This document shows, in pieces, positions 1 to 13,894 of a stretch of 64,000 nt of DNA. The position numbers were made by a program, and so were the translations under genes. Position 1 is the first letter of the stretch. Each line of letters starts with the position of its first letter. Source of the DNA: Pterobdella sp. o SKG-2022 (lineage: Eukaryota > Annelida > Clitellata > Hirudinida > Piscicolidae); contig OZ038322.1 in assembly GCA_964035795.1 (NCBI GenBank), positions 7,641,037 to 7,705,036 on the forward strand. The letters are read 5' to 3'. The notes under the pieces are model-generated. The model was given only the letters and a program-made list of their open reading frames with translations. It was not told where the DNA came from and did not search any database.

Positions 1-19
1 GCGCTGAAACCGTTTTTAC

Positions 20-3000
20 CTTTGAGAGTCATGTCGGCTTGAGTAATGCCATGCACATTGCTCGCCACACACCAGTATGTGCCGAAGTCTGCTTTGACCA
101 GGTTCTTGATCCTGATGCTGAGAACGAATGAAATTATGTTGTTGTAACTTTTTTTAATGGTGGGAGTGTGGTTGGTGATATGGACTGTTTTCTCGTCATA
201 AGTGTCCACAAAGAATCGACTCAAGTCAATTTGTTTTGGAATTTCATCGGTCGATTGTTCATAATTTTTATAATTTCCCACCTTTTCATTTTGATGTTTC
301 GTGTGATAAAAATTTTTGTTTATAGGTTTTTTGATCTTTTTGAAATTTTTAGATTCGAATCGATTTGACTTCAAAGTGCTTTCTAAGTTCGTTTCGTTCA
401 TTCTCACGCCAAAACCACTTTTAACCTCTTGTATTTTAAATGCACGTTTATAAACACGATTTTTGAAGTTTTCATAGTTGTAAGGTCGGAAAATATGTCC
501 TGCTTTTTTCCAGTAGGCTTGAGCTGTAGGGAGGGATTCGATCTTGCACTCGAGGATAGTTTCCTTGCCCAGGTATTGCTTGATGGAGCGGGTGGGAAGT
601 CTGATTCTCGGAGCAACTATTAAAGAAATCACAGTCAATTGAAATAAAATTAAATATAATTTTAATAACTGAGAAATAAAAATGCAATTTAATATTCTTT
701 AATCACATTTAAAAATAAGTTTATCAATGAAAATTAAAAACGAAGTAGTGAACATTCAACGATTAGCTGTATCAATAGAAAATCTGGATCTCTGATGTGA
801 TTGGTTGCCATGCAGTTGTACCAGCCGCTGCATCTACTACTCGCTTTGGGAATGTAATAGCTGTTATCTGCGATAAGAGGGTCGTGAGTTGGTGGGGTGA
901 TAGAGTGTTGGTGGTCTGCAGGTAGCCATGTAAAGAAAATGTTTGAATGATATTTTATTGGCAGTGTAGTAGAATTATTAGTAAACTAAATGACGCAGTG
1001 AAGTGAATGTGGTAATTACAGTTAACTCATAGTTAAAGTTAGATAGTATATGATTTCTTGATGAATAATGGTTAAAGTTATAGTGTGCATTTAATTGGGG
1101 GATTTCCAATAGGTTGAGCTGCAACTTAAGAGCTTAGAGGATATTTATCAACTGTGGTTTTTTAAAAACGCCTAAGAGAAAAATTAAATATCGAGAAACA
1201 AATATATAGATTATAGATGATGATGATTTAATATTCGAGATTTTGATAGAATTTTTAAAAATAATTTCAAAGTAAACTGGCTTCTAAATTGTTTTCATTT
1301 TATTTAAAAATCTATTATAAATTTGTTAACGATTTTTTAAATTAATTTCAACAAATAGGCAAGAATAAACCTTTCTTCAGAAGCTCCAAGCTTCACTCTA
1401 TTTGTTACATAAAAAAAACTTTCATGTGAACTTTTTCACATACATTGAAGTATAATCTCAAATACTCATACAAAAGGTCGGTATTCAAACCATACAAAAA
1501 TGACCATGAAAGTTTCAGCCCGAATAAAACCAAATTATTGAAATAAATTATATAGAATAAATAAAAACATAAATTAACTTTTAAGCAATTCTCCCACACA
1601 GCCGGAATCTGACGCCTTCCAGGAGACAGTGGGTCGGGGATTTCCTTCTACGTCACAATCCAACGTCGCTGCCTTTCCTTCTTTCGTTCTCACAACTCGT
1701 TTCGTGGTCGAGAGGATTTTTGCTGGTACTGAGGGTTGGAGTGGTGGTGGTGGGCTGAAAAGTTAAATAATCTAAAATTAGTTTTTTATCTAAAAAAATA
1801 GTGATATGTAATGGAGTATTTATAAAGCTCTTTTCTTTATAGATCAAAGCACTTGCTACAAATTTAATGTAGCGAAAACACACTGTGGAACAGGTGCTAA
1901 TTGTCGGCCCACGCGGGATCGAACTCGGTAACTATAGCTAATTAGTCTAATGCCGTACCTCTGAGCTATACGGGCTGACAATAAAACACATCGAAAAGTT
2001 AAGTTGAACCGCATAAAAAAAACTTCAAGCCGTTTTTTGGCCCACTTGTGAAAGACGTTCAAGATGAAGAAAAAATAAATATAATGATAAAATAAATGAA
2101 TTAAAAAATAAATAAAAAACTAACGAGACCTTTGACAGTTAGTTGCACAATTCTCATTTGAGGGGGTGTTGTGTTGACGACACACTTATATGCTCCTGAA
2201 GTTCATCATTCACATCATATATTATTCATATTATACCACGTTTATCTTTAATTTGTGTCATATATCATTAACATTATGTTCATATCTGTTTTTAGGATAG
2301 AAAAAAAATGCTATTAGATGTATTGAGAATGTTACAGCCATGCTGGAAAAAAGTAAATTTATAATAGACCTAAGATTGTGATATTTTTTCATATATACAT
2401 ATATCTACAGACACTCAAAAACTCCCTCCTACCTGCATCACTGCTCTTCACATGGTGAATCTCCAAGTTCCAACTCTCCGCAATCTTCCTTTCTATCTTG
2501 AACCTTTCAATGACAGGGAAAGTTTATAGGCTTTTATAGCATTGAGATTAGTTAGTGCACTTAATAAACTTCTGAAGTGATGTTTAAGTGTTAAATATGA
2601 AATATAATTGCTTACGTTTAAAAACATATTGAATAACTCTTTAATTAACAAAAAAAACGCAAGTTTTAAAGGAGAATTTTAGAGCTATTTTAAAAATTGA
2701 TATATCTATAAATAAACTCGTCAAATAAAGATCAAATATTATAAAATAAACTTTTATTAAAACAAAATTTATTTATTGAAAACTGTAGGAAAATTTCGTT
2801 AGACTCCTTCACGTCACCTACTACTGATAATATACTTAGTCTTACAAAAGCTTAGTACAATTTCTTAATACATTTTTGCTGTATAAGCGAAATTTTAGTA
2901 AGAGATAATTCAAATAAAAATATTTGTTTTATAATTTTTTTGATACTTTATTTCAAAAAAAAATTTTTAATAATAATAATGACAATTTATATAGCGCCAT

Positions 3001-6000
3001 GGAAGCAGTTGAGGCGCTTATGAAGCACTATGAAAGTATATCTTGAGTTGTCAGAAAAAAATCTTTAAAGGTATATTATGTTGCTAAAGTGATTGAATTT
3101 ACTGAAAATAATATTATTGTTGGTTACCTGATCATGATATCGTAAAGCTTTGTCAAAATAAAAAATTCAAGTTTTGTCGTGTTATTAAGATTCACAATAC
3201 TAATACAGTTTTCAATATATTTATTCAGCTCAAATTTTGACTTCAATCCCAATCATGTCTGAATTCCTAATGATAAAATCTAGACTGAGGCAAAATTTTG
3301 TAATGTAATGTAATGCGGTATTTATAAAGCGCTTTTCCTTATAGATCAAAGCGCTTGCTACAAATTTAATGTAGCGAAAACACTGTGGAAGAGGTGCTAA
3401 TTGTCGGCCCACGCGGGATCGAAACCGGTAACTTTAGATAATTAGTTTAATGCTCAACCATTGAGCTATAGGGGCCGACAATATAATATTAAAAATATTT
3501 AAATAATGTCTAAGAGTGCTTTGGATTAATCGATATAAATATAGTTATTCTATATAAAACCTTTATATTTACACACAATCAATTTCTGTAATTTTTGTAT
3601 AATGATTCAAATCTATTAACTTGATAGCAAAAACGCACAAACAACACAAACAGAATCATAAATAAAATAAAGTATAACGTAAATTTCAACGCTATGAAAA
3701 CTCCTATAAAGAAATTAGTTGCCAATGATACTAATTTTAATACTCTAATGATAACTATGGGAATGTAATATAATAATAGCAAGCAATAGTTTTAAATTGA
3801 ATCACAATTGTTACTAACCCTACTAATCGTAATATATTAAATTAAATAATAAAAAAAAACTGTTGGTAGAATGAAAAAAATGTATTGGTTTGAATTTAGT
3901 GAAAAATTTAAATTAGAGTTTAGATTAGAGAAATATGTTATTTTGGTACTTAAAAATTAAACCCAAAGTGCACATCAGCCATCAAAACGCCTGAAGTCGA
4001 AAACCCCACTTCATAATGCTAACGTTATACGCCAATGACTAAAACAGCAAAAAGCACACCGTGTATAATTTATGTGAAATGACGAAGTGTCGCTTGAAAG
4101 CAATAAATTTAGAGGTGGATATCCCTAAATTTTTCAGGTCTATAGTACTTTGTAAAGTCTATAGTAAAGATCTTGAACTGTGGATGACAAACAGTTTGTA
4201 TGGTAGTGAAAACCGTTGATATTTTTAGAAAAGATTGATTTTGTCTATCTGCTTGTTTATAAAGTTTTATAAAGTTATCATAGAGGCCATTGGAAAGCAG
4301 TAACAGATTCAGCTAGGATTCTATCAAGGTTAATTTTAAAGTGGTTAGTGGAAAATTATGACGCAAATTATAAAAATGATTAACAACTAAACTGAACCTT
4401 GTGTCTTCCATGACGATTTGGTCTGAGTAGCTGAGTGTTAAAGATTTTGGATGCATCCATGCCACCTGCCAATGATTATTGTAACGGTGACAGCCAATTG
4501 AAAAATTTTAAATTTTAATTAGTGTTTCAGTGTTATTTTTAGTTTTTTTAAATAAAATTTTCTAGCGCATATTCCACAGATTTTGAAACTCGTATCAGGG
4601 GGTGCTTTTCAATGTAAAATAGCTGGTTAAAATATTTAAGAACAGCTGGTTATACATTATTTGAAGATTTTTCTCACTATAGCAACTCAGCAAAATTTTC
4701 AAGTATAAAAAAAATTTTTATTTTTCTGTTGAGAAATGAGAAAAAAATTATTTTTTTGTATTCCATAGTGGAAAATCTTATTTTCATTTATTTTGAAAGT
4801 TTTTTACAGACGTTTTTGGTATATTTTTTTTTTAATTTTAAAAAATATATTCAAAATAAATTTTATTTCGCTTTAAAAATTTAATTTTTATACCTTGTTT
4901 CTTTTATTTAAACTATTTTGATTTTTTTAAAATATATTTTATTTCAATTTTTCTTCTTAATACTTTTTATTGTCTCGAAACGACCCAGTACAACTACAAC
5001 TTTGGCAGTATATTCAAACTTGTAAAATTCCCACATAACACTGAACTTTTTGGAATTAAAAAAATCAATTAATTGGTTCTCAACAACTTTTTTTTTCTAT
5101 TCTTCATTAAAAATTTCCAGAAGTTATTTAATTCATTTTTCTTTTTTGCATCCATCAAATTTATTAATTATCCCAATTTTTTTTCGCTCAATATATATGC
5201 TTCTGCGTTGCAATTAACACATCTGCATTCATTTTATGGAGTTTTTGAATAATGGTTATTTATATAATAATACGTGTTTTCTGTTGTAAACTGTCTCCAA
5301 AAAGTTTTTCTGTTTTGAATTTTCACCCTTTTTCCAAAAGTTTTCACGTTTAAATAGCTTATTAATTGATTCATTAATTTGTATCTTTAAAAAAAAACAA
5401 CTTTTATCAATCAAGATCTGAAATTTATTTTATTAGATATGGTTTTATGAAGATTAAATTGGTATTGTGAGTAAAATGAACAAAAAATGAAACACCACTA
5501 TAACAATAATAATAAATCTAAAATATTATATGTCAAACATAAGGCAGAAAAGCTTTTATGAAAAACAATTCAAACCAAACACTTTCATTACCTGAGCAAC
5601 ACAAAGTTTTTCGTAGATTGAGCTCACATTATCAAATCTATAAAACTTCATATCATAAAAACTACAATAACTTTAAAACTACATTAAAAGTTACTCATAC
5701 ACCTATTTATACTCACACTTACTTCTCTCAAGACTAATGTAATGTTTTTACCATTATAGACAACACCATCACCTTTTTTGTATCGAATACTAAGTAATCA
5801 GAACCATCTACACAGACATCATCTTTATGGTATTTTAAACAAAAAACATTTAAAACATCCCTAGGGATCATTAGAAACTGTAAAAAAATTTTCATGTGAT
5901 GACTTACATTACAACTACTTCAGCTCTCATACACTTGTAAATAATCTTTATCGTCTATTATAAAGTTCATTTTAACCGAAATTTATCTTTATATTTTTAA

Positions 6001-7356
6001 TAGAAGTTTAATAGCACTTGTCAACATTTGATCATTAGAAGTTTAAGATCTTACTGGGAGTATTTCAGAGGTGAAATTAATTTAAGTGAAACTTTTCAAA
6101 TGAGTAATGTAATTTAAAAAAATTAAAATTGTTGTCAGGATTTGTTTCATCTTGGTACTGCTTCTGAAAATAGAATTTGCATGTAGAACTGATGTTTTTC
6201 ATTGCATTATTTTGCAATAAAAACGGACTTTAAGCTCAGTTCTTATTACAAACAAAATTTAAAGAAATTTAACTTTCTAATTCTGTTGTCATTTTTAGCT
6301 GATATTTTGGCTTTGAAAAATAGAATTCTTGTTCACATCTCTAAAAGCACAATGTGAACTCACACCTAGTACATCAAAATTTGAGTGTGCAAACACCAAA
6401 AAGACAAAAAAAAACACTCAAAAAAAGCCATGAAACAAGTGCAGACACACAAAAAAATTACGAATACACAGAAACAACACACGAAAAAACAAAAACTCAA
6501 ACAAACAGAAGCACACACAACAACGACAACCTTATGAGAGCCAAGGTTTCTAATGGTACAAGGAAGGGTGATGTCATCATTCTCAATGGCACTCAGCCTG
6601 TCTGTAGAACTGTCAAATATGGGTCCTCTCAAAGCCTCTTCTGTACATCATTTGGTTTTTAACGGTTTTGATGCAATTTGATCTTTTCATATCGACCTTT
6701 TTAGTGAACTTTAGTGAAAGTTTTAAATGCGTGGCGTTAACTTTGTAATGTCTTGTTGATTTAGTTGTTTTTGTTTTATTATATCAAGTGTTTGGAATGT
6801 TTGGGCATTTAGTTATTTATTTTCGTTTTTATTTCCAATTTTTATCAACTTTTTTCATTTTATTTAATTAAAAAATTTCTTTAAACAATAAAATGTGCCC
6901 GTATAAAGTATCATTACGACATGAAACCGTTGCAAATATAGCTTAAAGACTTGATACAATTGAAAACTTGAAGAATATCATAACAGGTTGTGACTGGTAA
7001 ATTCTTGCAGAAATATTCAATGTAGTGCAAAAAAAGTTGAAAGAAAATATCAAAGTTTTGATATATTTACAAAAAATAAAATAAAAAGTAAAATGGAGAT
7101 AACAGGAAAAAAATTGAAAATGAAAGTAAAAGATAAAAATATGAAAAAAAAATCAAATGACAAATATCGACCTACTGAAAATTTTAAAAAATAAAAAATA
7201 TGGAACTAAAACAGTGAAAACGATAGAAAAAATTGAAATTCAAAATTAGTAACAAAACACGAAGAAGAATAAAAAATTGATAAGATGAAAAGGCAATAAT
7301 ATGAATATAAAAGAGCAAACCTGACTCTTCGTAGTAGTCATCTTTGTAGGATAGTC
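20..7356 (-). CDS. Lachesin/DIP/IgLON-like three-Ig adhesion protein (partial at both ends)
   Basis: I assembled eight exons on the minus strand: 7321-7356, 6531-6640, 4398-4465, 2433-2503, 2130-2195, 1600-1728, 754-915 and 20-616. All have GT-AG borders and the phases agree throughout (about 413 residues). Ig1 has Cys in DDITLPC, then VAWMHP, an SWNLEI strand and DAGAYKC. Ig2 has AATLDC and GWYNC. Ig3 has ETILEC, YWKK and DFGTYWC. The order and the exon phases match the lachesin, DIP and IgLON families, which are cell-surface or GPI-anchored neuronal or epithelial adhesion proteins. An acidic linker (DDYYEE) precedes Ig1. The signal peptide exon lies upstream of 7356 and was not found. The last exon ends with a phase-1 donor at 20, so C-terminal exons lie outside the window. 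Two SINE copies sit in its introns. Ig3 carries an insertion of about 90 residues. The exact subfamily is not resolved. Confidence 0.85.
1804..1982 (-). mobile_element. tRNA-derived SINE, copy 1
   Basis: Read on the minus strand, the copy starts with a tRNA-like head at about 1982-1905. The head has an A-box-like TAGCTCAGAGG, a B box GAGTTCGATCC and complementary ends. A body with GTAGCAAGTGCTTTGATC follows, then a short tail. It lies in the lachesin-like gene intron between exons 2130-2195 and 1600-1728. Three further copies in the window confirm that it is an interspersed element and not a functional tRNA gene. Confidence 0.85.
2960..3060 (-). repeat. Possible second SINE-type or LINE-type 3' end
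   Basis: On the minus strand this reads GCGCTATATAAATTG followed by a short (ATT)n run. Tails of this form (GCGCTATATAA then a trinucleotide repeat) are common at the 3' ends of invertebrate SINEs. Related fragments may lie near 22295-22325 and 29690-29715. The element is too short to assign. Confidence 0.35.
3301..3480 (-). mobile_element. tRNA-derived SINE, copy 2
   Basis: This is the best-preserved copy. On the minus strand the ends GTCGGCC and GGCCGAC can pair as an acceptor stem, GCTCAATGGTTGAGC forms a D-arm-like hairpin, and GGTTTCGATCCC is the B box. The body contains AAGCGCTTTGATCTATAAGG, and the tail is a run of the pentamer ATTAC at about 3300-3316. It lies in the large intron between exons 4398-4465 and 2433-2503 of the lachesin-like gene. 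Confidence 0.88.
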
Positions 7357-10205
7357 CTGATTGCAAATAAAAACAAGGCAAATTAAGAAAGAAAATTTCT
7401 TAATTGATTGATGGAAAGAAAAGAAAATCAGATTTTTAAATGATTTTTTGAATATAATGAAAATTGAATTTTATTAAAAGTATATTTGGATGAAAATATA
7501 TTTAAGTCAGTTTTAGGAGGACTTGGTTAATGGTTTTGTTGTGTTTAATGATGGGGTAAATAGAAATGTAAAACAGAGAGTTGAGTCAATAAATTAAAAA
7601 AAAAACAATAAAAATTCAATTACTTTCAAAAAAAACTTTTTGAAAATTATTCTAAAAAGTTTTTTTACGTCCAATAGAAAAAAAGTAATAAAAAATGGAT
7701 AAAATAACAATAATAAAAACAAAAATCCAAAAAGTAATGAGCGGTAGCTAATACGTGGCAAGTGCTTAATAATTTGTTTAGCGAATAACAAATAGCATCA
7801 TCACCACTGGTCTTTGCCTTGCCTCTGTTTCTATCATCTTTTCATACTGTGTTTCACTTTTTACGTTCTGATCCTAATTTACTGTTTTAAAAATGTTCCA
7901 TTTTCACCTCGTCTTTTTTACCTAGTGTTCGGAACATTGTTCTGAATTTTTCAATGTTTTTTAGAAAATTTTTGATGAATATGTTTCATACTTAGGCTTT
8001 TGAATAATTAGCAAAAATTGCAAAAAGACGTTTTCAACTATCTCATGTCATCCTTAAAGCTTTCAATAAATATCTCTTGGTTTCCTGGCCATTTTTCCTA
8101 TCGGTCTCTATGCTTCTTAACGCTAGTTGTTTTTTTTATTTTTTGGGTTCATTTTTAATTATCCTTATTAGAAAAGTTAAGTGTGGAAATTAATTTGGAA
8201 AAAAATTATTGTTCATTGTTGAATTTTCAAATTCTGGAAACAATTTTTCAAAAATTTAATGTTTGAAAATAAAAATTTTCAAATTATTCTAAAGCATTCT
8301 TATAATTAAGTTTATTTTTGAAATCAATTTTTTCTGAGCATCTTTCGTTTTTATTTCAACTTACTTGTCATTGTCTCTTATAGTGTCTCAGAATTGTTTA
8401 TAAATACTAACTCAAGTAGTGCTCCTAATTACCAAAATTTTGCAGCTGTTTAATTATTCAAATGCACGTAAGTTTGCGTAGGTTCTGTGGTTTTATTCTT
8501 TCATTTATGTTTTTTATTGTTTTTTTTTCCATAAATTATTTTTTTTTCATAAAATATGAATGCTTTTTATCTAATATTTTAAGGACGAATGTTATCTGAT
8601 GTGGTCGATTTTATTGTTCCTACAATAAACATCCAGCGAACCTTCGAGAAATTATAGAATTTTAATTACCATGGATCCATTAACATTAAACATAAAACAA
8701 CCAACGTATACATGTTTAGATTTTTTTTATTTCTTTAATTAAATAAACTCAAAAAAGGGTTTTTATTTCCATGTGAATAAAAAATTTAAACGATATTCTT
8801 TAATTAAATTAACTTTGCTACCTTGAAGTAGCAAAATTATTGTCACAATCAAACCTTAAAGCACACGTGCTATATACCTTCTTACCAGGAAAATAAGACA
8901 TCACAGCTTAGACTATTTAGATTTTATTTTATATATTTTCAAAATTTCATGCATTATTTTGTTGTATAAAATTCTAGTAGAGTGTATTCAGTACTGTTGT
9001 ACAATAGTTTTAGAATTTAATGTAACTTTTTAAAATGAATAATTTCTAATATTTGTTTTGTCATATAAGAATTTTATCAAACTCTGTATAGGTTCTATCT
9101 TTTTTATGGTTTTATATGTTTAAGGAAATCACTAAATGAGTCCATTAGAAGAGTATATTTTTTTGAAATTTAATTATTTCGTTAAAAATAATAGAGTAAT
9201 AACATCAAATATCGACCATAAACTTCAAAGATGCGACTGTCTCTTGCTGAATTCTCTATTACTATTATGCATTTTTTATTTCATTTTCTTATGAAAATAA
9301 TTACTTCAAAACTGAAATCGCTTTTAGTTTTTGATGATTTTTAGTTTTTATTTTTTTTTATTTCTCATCAAACTTTTTCACAAATAGGATTATATTTTTC
9401 CATCACTTTTTAAGCCAAAGTTTTGTGTTGAAAAAAGTCTATTGAAACGTTGAAAAAATACTTTTAAAAAATATTAATTCAAACTTAAATGGATTTAAAA
9501 CTTGGAATTCAATTATTTTACCGTAAGTAGTGGAGAGTGGCCAAAATATGAGGAAGGAAATAATAGTGTTGAAATTCTTTGATGGATTGGATTTAAATGC
9601 AAAAATTAAGGACATTTCTTTTATTCAATCAATATTAATAAAAAATCTAAAAAAAATTTTTGAAACAGTTTTATAATTTTATTTGTTTTAATTTTTTTTT
9701 ATAAAAAAATTCTAGAAATAATCAACATAATAAAAAAACTCGATTGATTGAACAGCTAAAAACAAAATTTGTTCGGTCATAAACCTCTTTTATATACGAC
9801 TTCATCCAGTTACGACCATAAGAACTGTCTTAAATACAAATGCTTAACCTTCTCTTACCAACTTTTAAAATTTCCAATTTTATAAAGAGTTACGAAAATA
9901 AAAATTAAGCATCTAAAGTAAAGTGGAAAAACTAAATTAGTTAAATCAACTTTTAAACTTCAGCCTTTATAAAAAATTAGTTTCATTTTTATTTTGTTAA
10001 TGAGTATGAATATTGTATATCGTTCTCGACTTTATTTTTCTCTGGTTACTTTAAACAAGGTATTCCAAACATATAATCTTTAAATTACACTTTTTAAGAT
10101 ATTTTTGACGCGTTTAAAGAGTTTGTGTTTCATATCTATTGACCTTAATTAAAATATTTAACTTTTAAAATTTGATTAAAATTTTTATGAAATTTGTTTT
10201 GGCAG
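7357..10205. other. Divergent interval between the lachesin-like gene and SURF1
   Basis: This very AT-rich stretch lies between the most 5' exons I can support for the two divergently oriented genes. It must hold, or lie within, the missing first exons (the signal peptide of the Ig protein and the mitochondrial presequence of SURF1) and their promoters. I could not recognise those exons, any long open frame or any repeat here. Confidence 0.5.
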
Positions 10206-13200
10206 CCTGTGATCAAGAGAAATGTTTCCGATGTCAAAAGTCTCATGAGGAACACGGAATCCCAAAGAAACAAAGCATTTCAAACGAAAAAGTATTTCAT
10301 GCTGGTTGGCTCAAAAGTTTTCATGAAAAATCAAAATTATTAATTTGTTCATAATTCTTCACTAAAAATCTTTTTTTAAATACAAGTCATATCTTATATT
10401 TTGCATACATGCATATTATATAGCAATTATTTTAGTATGAAAATTAATGAAGAAATTTATCAAAATTTTAAACTTAAAAATTAAAAAAAAAAAGAAACAA
10501 GCATCCATGAAACCCAATAAACTCAGATAATTCCTATAACCTCTTTTGTGCTGGGAGTGTGGCAAGTAAGAAGGAGGGAATGGAAATTGTCCCTTATCAA
10601 GGACCTCAACTACCGCATTAGTCAGCCTGTGAAGCCTCTTCCTACTGAGTTTGTATTTGTTTTATTTCTCACCATATGTTTTTTATATAAATAAGTTAAA
10701 TTTAATTGAGTCATTTATATATGCTTTGTAGGAGGATAAAATATATTTTAGAGCTCAATATCATTTTTTATAAGTTATATTAAATTTTCATTATTATCCT
10801 CAAAAATCAGATCTTAATTGAAAGTTTATCTCTAGTTTTTACTTTTTACATTTTCATTGTGATCATTTATAAATCATAGATAATTATTTCAACATTATCA
10901 TTGATTTTTCTGTTTTTCAAATTCCTTCTTGTGATATCAATTTATTAATCTCTTCAAAATAATATTTAGCTTTCAATCAAATGATATTTGTTTGCTCATA
11001 TTCAATAAAGTATCCATCACAATTAAACCCTCATTGCTCATAGCTTCATAGAATTCAATGACATGGAGTATATGAAAGTGGAAGTTGAAGGGACCTTTGA
11101 CCACCAACGAGAGGTTTTCTTCTATTTTCATTGTTATTTTTACTATTATTTTCATGAATATTGTTTCATCTCAATTAAAGATGATTTCATCAATTTAAAT
11201 CATCATTTTTTTTGTTTTATGTTTGTTTCCATCCTGGCATGGGTTGTACAATGTAAATTGTACATATATAATTATTTATAAATAAATCTAATCAATATCA
11301 AATTAAATCACAATATGAACCATACATTTTGTTACACAGACTTTGATCCTTCCTCGAGCAAACATTCACTCCCTCGACAAAAATCTTCCTGTTCAGAATG
11401 GTGGTGCTTATGTGGTCACACCATTTAAATTGACTGATGGGTGAGTGCTGTATATAATGAATGAGTTTGGTGAGACTGATAGTTATGACTGTCATCACCT
11501 TCATTATTCATCGCTCTTATAGTTCCATTTTTATGGGATTAGATTGGAATGTATATTTGTTTGTAGAGAGATCTGATTTTCAACTATTACTACAGCAGGG
11601 AGATCTTGGTGAACAGAGGCTGGGTGCCAAGGAAGAAGTTGGACCCACAAACTAGATCCCATGCTCAGGTTAGTGCCATAATATTAGGGCCACAGACCCT
11701 TTGATAAGCATTATTATATAGTTGTTATAAGCTTCCATATATTAAAATTAAAAAGAAATAATTATGTTAAATTTAGTTATAACAATAGTACTTTGTTAAT
11801 CACAGCTAACAGACAAGGTAAAGCTTGTTGGAGTTCTGCGACATAATGAAATCGTTGGGCTATTTTATTTTTTTGTTTATTTAAAAAAATATTTGAAACT
11901 CATTATTCTTACCAAAATATATAAAGCGTTTCATAAACATATAATACTCTATATATAAATATATATTGCAAAGTTGTCTTGAAGACTTAAACAGTTTTAT
12001 GCCACAATAATAATATTTTTGTTTGTTTGTTCAATAAATTATATTATATTAACTTCATTTTTTCAAAAATTAAACTTCACATCATATCTCACAACCAATA
12101 TAAACAAAATTAATTATGGATACGTCAATCTATTATAATTCAGCCTCAACACTTTATAATTTAAATACTGAAATCGCCAACCTACTATCACACATCCATT
12201 ACACCCAGCTACCTCCAAAAAAAATTATCAATTTGAAAAGGTTTTTAATACATTTTTTGCAAAACCAGAGCTTTACTTTTTCCAATCAGAGGCCTGCTTA
12301 CTCAGCTTCGACTAGTCAAAAGCATTGGCACACTAGGGACATTGATGGTCTTTCACAACAGCTTGGAACTCTGCCTATTTTCATCGATGCTGATATCAGT
12401 TGGTTCTTCGTGTTTGTTGTAGAGGGAAAAATAAACTGTCGTTTATTTTGAATTAATATTCCGTTATGTGTGATAATGATGAATATAATACTTGTAAATT
12501 GATCAAAATGATCATATAATCAGCAATGTAGTTGAAGTTACAAACACCACAACAGAGTCGACAGTGGAAGGAGGTCCGATAGGTGGGCAGACCAAGGTGC
12601 AAGTCAGAAACGACCACACACAGTATCTCCTTACGTGGTACACATGAAATTATTACTTTAATAGATCACTAGTTAACTTTTAAAATCTTTTTTCAACCTT
12701 TTATGTAATTTATGGATACTGTTTTATATATAATTTTTACTATCTTGACCTGGACTAAAATTACAATAATAATTATCAGTTGTGATCGTATTTGCTTTTA
12801 ATAATGCACTCTTATATTTTTCGATCTTTCAGTCTAGTCGTTTTTTAGTTATAGTCACTCATTTCAACCCACCTTGTTTATGGTCGAAATAATTGGCAAA
12901 CTTTAATTTTGTTTCAATTATATATATATATATATATAAATTTTTTTAAATATGATTTTTTTATTTTAGGCTTAGCATTTACGTAACAACTTTTTCAATT
13001 ATATTTTTGATCTTCTTTGCCTCAACCCTACTTACACCTGACACCCTGGCAAACCAGTTGAAAATTTATTATTATAATCATAAAAAACATTTCAACCAGT
13101 TTCTACGTATCACCAAAGCAACCCATAACCTACCCATCACACAACTTCACAGGTTCGCCTTATCTGCAGCCACTACATTTATGTGGGTGAAGATGTTCGT

Positions 13201-13210
13201 CTTGAAATGA
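10206..13210 (+). CDS. SURF1: SURF1, cytochrome c oxidase assembly factor (5' partial)
   Basis: I assembled nine exons: 10206-10304, 10527-10648, 11044-11113, 11340-11440, 11596-11668, 11806-11853, 12290-12398, 12556-12637 and 13153-13210. Phases are consistent and the product has 253 residues plus a TGA stop. SURF1 is an inner mitochondrial membrane protein that helps insert heme a into COX1 during complex IV assembly. Family signatures appear in order: a first membrane segment [17 protein letters not shown], then REWKL, the repeated [43 protein letters not shown] and a C-terminal membrane segment from [13 protein letters not shown]. This agrees with the two-membrane-segment topology and with a family length of about 300 residues. 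The targeting-sequence exon upstream of 10206 was not found. The CAAGTAAG in the second exon is read as coding (WQVRR), not as a donor. Confidence 0.92.
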
Positions 13211-13894
13211 TCACTTTTAATCTTTTCATTTCATCAATCAAAATGATTTTCAAATGTTTTATTGTATAATTTCATTTTGTTGAATAATTCAATGAAATTA
13301 GAGAGAAATTGAAAGAATTTTGATGATATATTGATGTAAATATGCCATATAACAAATGACTAGATAAATAAATATAAATGTGCATTTTAATTGTAATAAA
13401 TTCAAAATTTTGATCGTTCTATTGCAAAAATCGATAGTTTAATACTGCGTTTATAAAATAATTTGACATATTGGCTCTAAAAATAGCTCACAAGCATCGA
13501 AACATAAAAGTCCAAAACAACATGAAAACTAAGTTTATGAAGAATCTAGCAACTTTAATTTACAATTAAAAATACAAATCAACCATTCGCTGGCCCATAA
13601 TATAGTATACTCAGCCTACATGCAGAAGAATCTTCAGGTTTAGTTTAAATAAATAACTGGATAAAATTTGAAATAATACAACAAAAATGATATAAATATA
13701 TCACAAAATAACCTAAAAACAAATAAAATTATCAAACATGAGTTGAGCCGTGTTGCTGCATCGATTAAATTCCTATATACTGCGAATCAAAGATTGCTGA
13801 TACGGTTTATTTTTTGGCGCTTGACACCATTATTCTTATGGTCATGAAAAAATCAAGTAAGATCTTGTAGTGGCACTCAACCTTACAATATTTT
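13211..13894. other. Short interval between convergent SURF1 and XYLT genes
   Basis: The two genes face each other tail to tail with 684 bases between stop codons. The interval should hold both 3' untranslated regions and polyadenylation sites. Several AATAAA-like strings are present on each strand, but AT-richness makes them uninformative. I see no repeat or other gene. Confidence 0.6.

Noticed and set aside
3400..3480. Functional tRNA gene
   Set aside because: The head folds partly like a tRNA and has A and B boxes, but it is always joined to the same body and tail in four dispersed copies, so it is a SINE.
6354..6662. Plus-strand 102-aa open frame
   Set aside because: It is the antisense shadow of the Ig1 exon (6531-6640) of the lachesin-like gene.
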